Part shown: one piece after another, positions 58,820 through 64,000 of the stretch
How positions within the stretch are numbered: position 1 is the first letter of the stretch
How the letters are laid out: every line of letters begins with the position of its first letter
NCBI GenBank assembly: GCA_047602365.1
Contig: JASGHM010000002.1
Coordinates: forward strand, 1,550,001-1,614,000
Length of the DNA stretch: 64,000 nt
Reading direction: 5' to 3'
Origin: Piscinibacter sp047602365
GTDB taxonomy: Bacteria; Pseudomonadota; Gammaproteobacteria; Burkholderiales; Burkholderiaceae_C
The notes under the pieces: model-generated
Told to the model about the DNA's origin: nothing
What the model saw: the letters and a program-made list of their open reading frames with translations, nothing else
Databases searched by the model: none
Position numbers and translations under genes: made by a program

Positions 58820-60217
58820 TCAGGAGCCGGGCTTCTTCGGCGCAGAGCGTGTCGTTCCCGGCGCACACCAGCCGTCGAGGTCGTCGGCCTCGCGCTCGAC
58901 CGCGCAGCCCCAGTCCAGCGGCTGGTCCTGCACATAGCGCTTGCCGAGCTGCCAGGCGATCTCGGCGTGTGCAAGTTCCACGCCCATGTAGAAGGCGTGC
59001 GAGGCGTCGCCCTCGAGGCCCAGCTGCGGCCAGAGCTCGAATGCGCCGCGGCCGGTGCGTTGGCCATCGCGGTTGTAGACGTGCAGGCCGCGCTCGGAGA
59101 CCTGCACGCGGAAGTTCGGGTCGCGCACCTGCGCCGCGGTCGCGGCGATCTCCTCCGGCGTGTCGGGGAACGGGTACTTGGCGTGCACGGTCATCAGCGC
59201 GCCGCTCATGCCCTTGGGCAGTGAACGATGACGCGCCGCCGCATGCATGATGCGTCGCGCCCAGTCGGCCTCGCGCACAGCGCGCCGCGCGTGGGCGCTG
59301 ACCTGCGTGGTCAGCACCGCGGCGACGTTCAGCTCGGCGGCGATGCCGAACAGCAGCGCGTTGATGCCGCTGGTGTCGGCCTCGGTCAGCTCGGTGAGGT
59401 TGCCGACACCGAGCATGATCGGTGCCTCCGGATAGCGCGCACGCAGCGCGTGGTAGCGCACGATCGATGCGGTGAAGCCGAACGGGATCGGGTCGAGGAT
59501 GGGATCGGCGAGGAAGGCGCGCCCCTTCGCCGCCAGCGCGTCGATCGCCGCATGCAGCGAGGCTTCGTCGTGCGGCGTCTTCGGGATCAGCACCGGCGTC
59601 GCCGCCACCTCGTCGGCCACCCACAGCGTGTCGATCGTCAGGCTGAGCAGGTAGTCGGCACCGGCGCGGCCGCCGCGCAGCAGTTCCTGCGGGTCGATGG
59701 AATCGACGCTGACCGCGAAGCCTTCGGCCTTCAGCGCGCGCACGCCGTCCTCCAGGTGCTCGAACGGCGTCTCGGGCAGGCAGCCGAGGTCGATGACGTC
59801 GGCGCCGTCGCGCCGCAGCGCTTGCGCATGCTGCACGATCGCCTCGACCGACAGGCGCGGTGCGTCGACGATCTCGGCGAAGATCGCCACCTCGTACTCG
59901 CTCAGGTCGACCGGCTTGGCGGCGCGGTTGAAGAAACGCGGCAGGTCCTTCAGTTCCTCGGGCCCACGCTGTACCGGCAGGCCGAAGTGCACGCTCAACG
60001 CGTCGAGGTCGCCGCGGCAGCGGCCGGGCACGATGATGCGATCCGCCTTCACCGGCGGCTCGATGCGGCGGCGGATCATGTCGGCCGTCATCAGCGCGGC
60101 CACCTGCAGGCCGATCTCGCGCACCTCGAACGTGAAGGGCGCGTCGGCAATGCCGGCCAGCACCTTCTCCAGCTGCGGCTGCGCCAGGCGCCCGGTCAGG
60201 AAGAGGATGTGTTCCAT
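58820..60217 (-). CDS. Dihydropteroate synthase-like protein of H4MPT biosynthesis (DUF6513)
   Basis: Protein of 465 residues with an N-terminal domain (HILFLTGRLAQPQLEKVLAG) and a central pterin-binding TIM barrel (RRDGADVIDLGCLPETPFEH; FAVSVDSIDPQELLRGGRAG; MLGVGNLTELTEADTSGINA). Proteins of this type are thought to condense the pterin with the RFA-phosphate or a related arene in H4MPT synthesis. The stop precedes DUF447 by three bases and the start overlaps dmrB by 22 bases. Substrate assignment is inferred. Confidence 0.88.
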   Translation of the reverse strand: MEHILFLTGRLAQPQLEKVLAGIADAPFTFEVREIGLQVAALMTADMIRRRIEPPVKADRIIVPGRCRGDLDALSVHFGLPVQRGPEELKDLPRFFNRAAKPVDLSEYEVAIFAEIVDAPRLSVEAIVQHAQALRRDGADVIDLGCLPETPFEHLEDGVRALKAEGFAVSVDSIDPQELLRGGRAGADYLLSLTIDTLWVADEVAATPVLIPKTPHDEASLHAAIDALAAKGRAFLADPILDPIPFGFTASIVRYHALRARYPEAPIMLGVGNLTELTEADTSGINALLFGIAAELNVAAVLTTQVSAHARRAVREADWARRIMHAAARHRSLPKGMSGALMTVHAKYPFPDTPEEIAATAAQVRDPNFRVQVSERGLHVYNRDGQRTGRGAFELWPQLGLEGDASHAFYMGVELAHAEIAWQLGKRYVQDQPLDWGCAVEREADDLDGWCAPGTTRSAPKKPGS

Positions 60218-60846
60218 GCGAGCGACAGCGAGTCCAGCCGGCGCTGGATCGCGGCCTCGAGTTCCGCCGGCGAGGTGACGACCTCACTGAAGTCGATCTC
60301 GCGCAGGCGGTCGACGTTGTCCAGCTCGAGCCGGCGCGGCCGCAGCGTGACCCAGTCGTGCGGCGACTTCGTCACCACCACCGGCTCGGTGTCGCACGCG
60401 AACACGATGCCCGGGATGCCCAGCTTGCCGGCCTGCGCGAACATGTTGGTCGGCAGCGTGTCGCTGATGCCGACCACGCACTTGGCCACCGTGTTGCTCG
60501 TCGCCGGCGCGATCACCACCGTGTGGTAGATGTCGTCGTAGAGCATGCCCACCGGCACGGCACTGGCGGTCTTGTCGCGCACCAGGCGGAAGCCTGGCGC
60601 GAAGCGTGGCCGCAGGTCTTCCAGCTTGATGCCGTAGATGGCCAGCACTTCCTCGGCGGCATCGGACAGGAACAGATCCAGCTGCGGAACGCGCTGCGCC
60701 AGCGCGATCGATTCGTCGAGAAAGTGGCCGGACCCGGTGATGCACCAGGCGAAGCGCGAACGCTTCGCGATATCCGGCTCACTCGGGGTGGGAGACCTCG
60801 ATGTGGAGCTTGTGGAGCTTGCGGTAGAGGGTGTTTCGGCTGACAT
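60196..60846 (-). CDS. Dihydromethanopterin reductase, DmrB/AfpA-type flavoprotein
   Basis: Flavoprotein of 216 residues of the archaeal-type family that reduces dihydromethanopterin to H4MPT. Core motifs: RFAWCITGSGHFLDESIALA (FMN phosphate loop), VVIAPATSNTVAKCVVGISD and IPGIVFACDTEP. The N-terminal ~25 residues are Ser/Thr-rich (TPSTASSTSSTS) and overlap the sigma-54 regulator gene by 68 bases, so the true start could be later, though no in-frame ATG exists before the core. Family includes AfpA of Methylobacterium. Confidence 0.84.
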   Translation of the reverse strand: MSAETPSTASSTSSTSRSPTPSEPDIAKRSRFAWCITGSGHFLDESIALAQRVPQLDLFLSDAAEEVLAIYGIKLEDLRPRFAPGFRLVRDKTASAVPVGMLYDDIYHTVVIAPATSNTVAKCVVGISDTLPTNMFAQAGKLGIPGIVFACDTEPVVVTKSPHDWVTLRPRRLELDNVDRLREIDFSEVVTSPAELEAAIQRRLDSLSLAWNTSSS

Positions 60847-62800
60847 CGAGCGCCTTGGCGACGTTGCTCACGTTCCAGCGATGCTGTTCGAGCAATTGGA
60901 GCAGAACCTGGCGTTCGTTGGCCTGGATCGGGTTGAGTTTGACCGGCAGGTCGTCGGGGGCCTCGGCAACGACCGCCGCCGCCACGCGCGCGCTGGCAGC
61001 CGGCAGCACCGGCGCCGGCAGCGGTGTGCCGACATGCTGCAGCGAAGGCAGGTGCTCGCGTGTGATCGGCTTGCCGTCGGCCAGTGCGGCCGCAGTGCGC
61101 AGCACATGGCGCAGCTGGCGGATGTTGCCCGGCCACGGGTGCTCGAGCAGCAGGCGCTCGGCGTCCGCGCTGAGCGAACCGGCACCGCCGGCCTCCGAAG
61201 CCAGCACCGCCTGGATCAGGTCGCGGCGGTCGCTGCGGTCGCGCAGCGGCGGCAGGTTCAGCTCGATGCCGGCGAGGCGGTAGTAGAGGTCTTCGCGGAA
61301 GCGGCCCTCGCGCACCAGCGTGCTCAGGTGCTGGTGGCTGGCGCTGATCAGCTGGAAATCGACCGCGTGGGTCTCCTCGGTGCCCAGCGGCGTGACCTGG
61401 CGCTCGTCGAGCACGCGCAGCAGGCGCGCCTGCAGGTCCAGCGGCATGTCGGCGATTTCGTCGAGGAACAGCGTGCCGCCATCGGCCTGCAGGATCTTGC
61501 CGCGCCGGCCGGTGCGCTGCGCACCGGTGAATGCGCCGGCGCGGTAGCCGAACAGCTCGGACTCGATCAGCGTCTCGGGCAGGCTGGCGCAGTTGACGGC
61601 CACGAAGGCGCCGCCGGCATGCGGGCTGGCTTCGTGCACGGCGCGCGCGAACACCTCCTTGCCGGCGCCGGTCTCGCCGTGCAGCAGCACCGGCGTCTGC
61701 CGCGCGATGACGCGCCGCGCGGTGTCGAGATGGGCGACCAGGCGGGCATCCTTGAAGGTCGTTCCGCTTGCCGGCCTGGCGACCGCGGCGACCCGTGCCG
61801 GCACCTTGGCCGGCAGCGCCTGCGGCGGCGTGGCAGGCATCGCGGGCACCGCCAGCACCGGCGACTTGGCATCCAACGCCGGCCGGCGCGCCACCGCGAA
61901 GAAGCGCAGCGCCGCGTTGGCGCGGTAGGTCACGACCGGATGGAACGAGGCCGAGGTACTGCGCTGCAGCATGTCCTCCAGCGAGGTCTGGAACAGGTCC
62001 TCGATACGCCGCGAGCGGATGTCTTCCATCGACTGCAGGCCGAGCTGGAACAGCGCGCTGCGGTTGGCGGCGAGCACGCGGCCGTCGCCGTCGACCGCCA
62101 GCTTGCCTTCGTGCAGCGTGTAGACGAATTCCGGGCGGCTGTGGAAGTGCAGCGGATGGGCGTTGCGGTAGCGCGCGTCGATCAGCCGGTTCTCGATCAT
62201 GCGCGCCGTCATGCCCAGCAGCACCAGCAGGTGCTGCTGCATCAGGCTGGAGCGGCTGGTGACGTCGAGCACCGCGGCGATCTCGCCCGACGGGTCGTAG
62301 ACCGGCACGGCCGAGCAGGTCAGCTGCGTGAACTCGTTGAAGAAATGGTCTTCCTTGCGCACCGACACCGGCCCGCCGGCCGCCAGGCAGGTGCCCATGC
62401 CGTTGGTGCCCATCGCCGCTTCGCTCCAGGTGCCGCCGACACGCAGCCCCAGCGGGCCGACCTCGGCGGCGAACTCGGGCGAGGACACCATGTGCACGAT
62501 CACGCCGTCGGTGTCGGTCAGCACCACGGCCGCTTCGGCGTCGCCGAGCTGCTGGTACAGCGTGGTCATCTCGTAGCGCGCGCAGGCGATCACGTCGGCG
62601 CGGCGGGCGCGGCGCTCTTCCAGCTCGACGCGGGCGACGAACGAGGGCTCGCAGGGACGTGCCGGGTCGAGGCGGTACTCGTTGAGGCAGCGGCTCCACG
62701 ACTGCGCGACCGGGTCGTTGGCCTGCGGCTGAACACCGCTGCGCACCAGCTCCAGAATCCGGTCCGCATGCCGGTGGGCTTCACGCATCGTCAGGGTCAT
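60779..62800 (-). CDS. Sigma-54-dependent transcriptional activator (AcoR-like)
   Basis: Enhancer-binding protein of 673 residues. The N-terminal GAF-type sensory half includes VVLTDTDGVIVHMVSSPEFA and MGTNGMGTCLAAGGPVSV. The AAA+ domain has GETGAGKE (Walker A), GAFTGA (sigma-54 contact), GGTLFLDEIADMP (Walker B) and a C-terminal Fis HTH (WNVSNVAKALDVSRNTLYRK). ATG 62800 has GGAGA five bases upstream; the longer frame to 62917 crosses the putative operator. A perfect palindrome at 62830 and a sigma-54-like promoter at 62909 lie between it and folB, suggesting it controls pterin genes and itself. Confidence 0.93.
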   Translation of the reverse strand: MTLTMREAHRHADRILELVRSGVQPQANDPVAQSWSRCLNEYRLDPARPCEPSFVARVELEERRARRADVIACARYEMTTLYQQLGDAEAAVVLTDTDGVIVHMVSSPEFAAEVGPLGLRVGGTWSEAAMGTNGMGTCLAAGGPVSVRKEDHFFNEFTQLTCSAVPVYDPSGEIAAVLDVTSRSSLMQQHLLVLLGMTARMIENRLIDARYRNAHPLHFHSRPEFVYTLHEGKLAVDGDGRVLAANRSALFQLGLQSMEDIRSRRIEDLFQTSLEDMLQRSTSASFHPVVTYRANAALRFFAVARRPALDAKSPVLAVPAMPATPPQALPAKVPARVAAVARPASGTTFKDARLVAHLDTARRVIARQTPVLLHGETGAGKEVFARAVHEASPHAGGAFVAVNCASLPETLIESELFGYRAGAFTGAQRTGRRGKILQADGGTLFLDEIADMPLDLQARLLRVLDERQVTPLGTEETHAVDFQLISASHQHLSTLVREGRFREDLYYRLAGIELNLPPLRDRSDRRDLIQAVLASEAGGAGSLSADAERLLLEHPWPGNIRQLRHVLRTAAALADGKPITREHLPSLQHVGTPLPAPVLPAASARVAAAVVAEAPDDLPVKLNPIQANERQVLLQLLEQHRWNVSNVAKALDVSRNTLYRKLHKLHIEVSHPE

Positions 62801-62829
62801 CGTCTTCTCCGGGGGCAGGCGGCCGCGAT

Positions 62830-62848
62830 ATCGGGAACAATTCCCGAT
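62830..62848. promoter_or_regulatory. Perfect palindrome, candidate activator site for the sigma-54 regulator
   Basis: ATCGGGAA-CAA-TTCCCGAT, 8-base perfect arms, lies 30 bases before the regulator start and about 60 bases before a sigma-54-like -24 element. Position and symmetry fit an upstream activating sequence bound by the Fis-type HTH of the neighbouring activator. Confidence 0.6.
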
Positions 62849-62908
62849 TGTGGAGTCGGCCCGGACCGCACCGCACCGGGTAAACCACAGGGGCTGTAAC
62901 TCGGTGTG

Positions 62909-62922
62909 GGCCTGCATTTTGC
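62909..62922 (+). promoter_or_regulatory. Candidate sigma-54 promoter for folB
   Basis: GG at 62909-62910 and GC at 62921-62922 are separated by ten bases (GGCCTGCATTTTGCT), the exact -24/-12 spacing, with TTTTGCT matching the -12 consensus well. Predicted transcription start is near 62935, before the folB ribosome site GGAGA. Confidence 0.5.
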
Positions 62923-62965
62923 TGCCCTGTCGCGGACTTCACATGAACCCTGCGGAGACACCCTC

Positions 62966-63472
62966 TTGACCTCTCTCAATGCACGCCCGTCGGGCTTCGT
63001 GGCCGCGCCCTCGACCAGCGCGCAGGACGCCGCGCCCATGGACCTGATCTTCATCGAGGGCTTGCGTGGCCAGACGGTGATCGGCATCCACCACACCGAA
63101 CTGCACGACCCGCAGCCGGTGGTCATCGACCTGCATGCCGGCGTGCCGCGTTCGCGCGCCTGCGATACCGACCGCATCGCCGACACCATCGACTACGGCG
63201 TGGTTCGCGAGCGGCTGCAGCGCCTGATGGTCGAGCACCGTCTGCAACTGCTGGAGGCCTTCGCCGAGACCATCGCCGACATCCTGATCGGCGAGTTCCA
63301 CGCCGCCTGGGTGCGCGTCAAGGTGGTCAAGCCGCGCAAGTTCGACGACGTCGAGTCGGTCGGCGTGCAGATCGAGCGCTTCGCCCCGGAGCCTGCCTCG
63401 GCCGACGCGCCGCAGCGTGGCGCCGCGGTGCTGCACCTGATCGGCAGCGGCATGGTGCCGGGCGGCCGCTGA
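62966..63472 (+). CDS. folB: Dihydroneopterin aldolase
   Basis: Aldolase of the pterin pathway (7,8-dihydroneopterin to 6-hydroxymethyl-dihydropterin), common to folate and H4MPT. The core begins MDLIFIEGLRGQTVIGIHHT; DTDRIADTIDYGVVRERL and VRVKVVKPRKFDDVESVGVQ complete the fold. GGAGA precedes a TTG at 62966, giving 168 residues with a 24-residue leader; the internal ATG 63038 would start exactly at the core (144 residues) and is a fair alternative. It is convergent with fae and divergent from the sigma-54 activator. Confidence 0.88.
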   Translation: MTSLNARPSGFVAAPSTSAQDAAPMDLIFIEGLRGQTVIGIHHTELHDPQPVVIDLHAGVPRSRACDTDRIADTIDYGVVRERLQRLMVEHRLQLLEAFAETIADILIGEFHAAWVRVKVVKPRKFDDVESVGVQIERFAPEPASADAPQRGAAVLHLIGSGMVPGGR

Positions 63473-63504
63473 ACGCGCCCGCGAATCGCAGGCCCCAAGA
63501 AAAA

Positions 63505-63526
63505 GCCGACCGGCGGACCGGTCGGC
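63505..63526 (-). terminator. Intrinsic terminator after fae
   Basis: GCCGACCGG-CGGA-CCGGTCGGC, a perfect 9-base stem with 4-base loop, is followed on the minus strand by TTTTTCTT. It ends the fae transcript and could also slow transcription from folB. Confidence 0.85.
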
Positions 63527-63545
63527 AATCTCAACCCTCTCTCCA

Positions 63546-63567
63546 GATGCACCGTTGCCGGTGCATC
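63546..63567 (-). other. Stem-loop immediately downstream of fae stop
   Basis: GATGCACCG-TTGC-CGGTGCATC forms a perfect 9-base stem seven bases after the fae stop and 19 bases before the terminator hairpin. Tandem hairpins suggest 3' protection of an abundant message. Confidence 0.6.
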
Positions 63568-63574
63568 GCTCTCT

Positions 63575-64000
63575 TCACTTCGCCTGGAACGGGTGGGCCA
63601 CCGAGCCCTTCTTGGCCACGACTTCGGCCGCGGTCGGCGAGCCGGCGACGGCGCGCTGGATCGACTCGCGCACGGCGCGGTAGTTGTAGTCCTGGATCTT
63701 CTTGTCGTCTTCGGCCAGCCAGTGGATGAAGACACCGACGCTGATGAACAGGTTGTCGGCTTCGGCCGCCGGGATGGTGCCGTCCTCGACGCTGTCGGCC
63801 ACCGCCATCGCCACGGCGCGCTGCGCCGGCCCGAACATCTGCACGGCTTGCTTGGCGCCCTTGATCGTCACCTTGTTGAACATCACGGTGGCGGGCTTGG
63901 TCAGCAGGTTCGGGGCGACCACGGCCAGCAGGGAGGTGAAACCGTCCTTGTTGTTGGTCAGCGCGTTGGCGAAGGCGGACTCGGCCGCCGAGCCGCGCGG
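63575..64000 (-). CDS. fae: Formaldehyde-activating enzyme Fae (partial, 5' end outside window)
   Basis: Canonical Fae, which condenses formaldehyde with H4MPT to methylene-H4MPT. The visible 141 residues begin PRGSAAESAFANALTNNKDG and continue FTSLLAVVAPN, MFNKVTIKGAKQAVQMFGPA and GVFIHWLAEDDKKIQDYNYRA, ending AHPFQAK. These match the conserved body of Fae closely. The N-terminal ~30 residues, including the catalytic His, lie beyond position 64000. The frame is open to the window edge. Two hairpins follow the stop. Strong codon bias fits high expression. Confidence 0.96.
   Translation of the reverse strand, partial: PRGSAAESAFANALTNNKDGFTSLLAVVAPNLLTKPATVMFNKVTIKGAKQAVQMFGPAQRAVAMAVADSVEDGTIPAAEADNLFISVGVFIHWLAEDDKKIQDYNYRAVRESIQRAVAGSPTAAEVVAKKGSVAHPFQAK

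Noticed and set aside
1..64000. CRISPR arrays, tRNA and rRNA genes
   Set aside because: No regularly spaced direct repeats and no recognisable tRNA or rRNA sequence were seen.

Overview
The window is GC-rich, densely coding and uninterrupted by rRNA or tRNA genes. Nearly every gene serves one-carbon metabolism. A red-type (form IC) RuBisCO operon, a lanthanide-type methanol dehydrogenase (xoxF), PQQ biosynthesis genes and a tetrahydromethanopterin (H4MPT) formaldehyde pathway sit together. This combination, and the protein types, fit a methylotrophic betaproteobacterium of the Burkholderiales (Rubrivivax/Methylibium/Leptothrix type). The placement is inferred from gene content, not from a marker gene.

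Layout. 1-5015 (minus strand): the Calvin-cycle operon cbbL-cbbS-cbbX-cbbY-rpe-gph (gph runs off the left edge), with the LysR regulator cbbR divergent at 5122. 6078-8282: a membrane GGDEF-EAL protein. 8574-20843: three TonB-dependent receptors around a complete mxaR-S-A-C-K-L maturation set, but with no mxaF or mxaI in view. 20970-26329 (minus): a lut/ped-like operon (ABC ATPase, beta-propeller, substrate-binding protein, permease, a TctC-type binding protein, a response regulator, and a receptor downstream). 26921-37751 (plus): xoxF-xoxG-xoxJ followed by about ten exported proteins (trypsin-like protease, two SoxYZ-like carriers, beta-propeller, MxaD, a degenerate metallo-hydrolase, a thioredoxin-like protein, a dihaem cytochrome c). 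A 266-bp inverted-repeat element lies inside this run. 37993-41184 (minus): pqqABCDE. 41387-45018 (plus): a peptidase, a two-component system and an M48 peptidase. 44998-46101 (minus): a chemoreceptor. 46194-54028 (minus): fhcB-A-D-C, a fae paralogue, pabBC and a HAD phosphatase. 54228-62800: H4MPT biosynthesis genes and a sigma-54 activator. 62966-64000: folB and the start-truncated canonical fae.

Together the genes describe methanol oxidation in the periplasm by XoxF with PQQ and a lanthanide, electron transfer through XoxG, capture of formaldehyde by Fae on H4MPT, release as formate by the Fhc complex, and probable re-fixation of CO2 by RuBisCO. The lut-like operon and TonB receptors would supply the metal.

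Five minus-strand genes (mxaS, the ABC substrate-binding gene, pqqE, fhcC, mfnB) each carry one extra base that breaks the frame. Each downstream frame continues the same protein family, and several of these genes should be essential for the pathway. Sequencing error is therefore likely, but this cannot be settled from one sequence.
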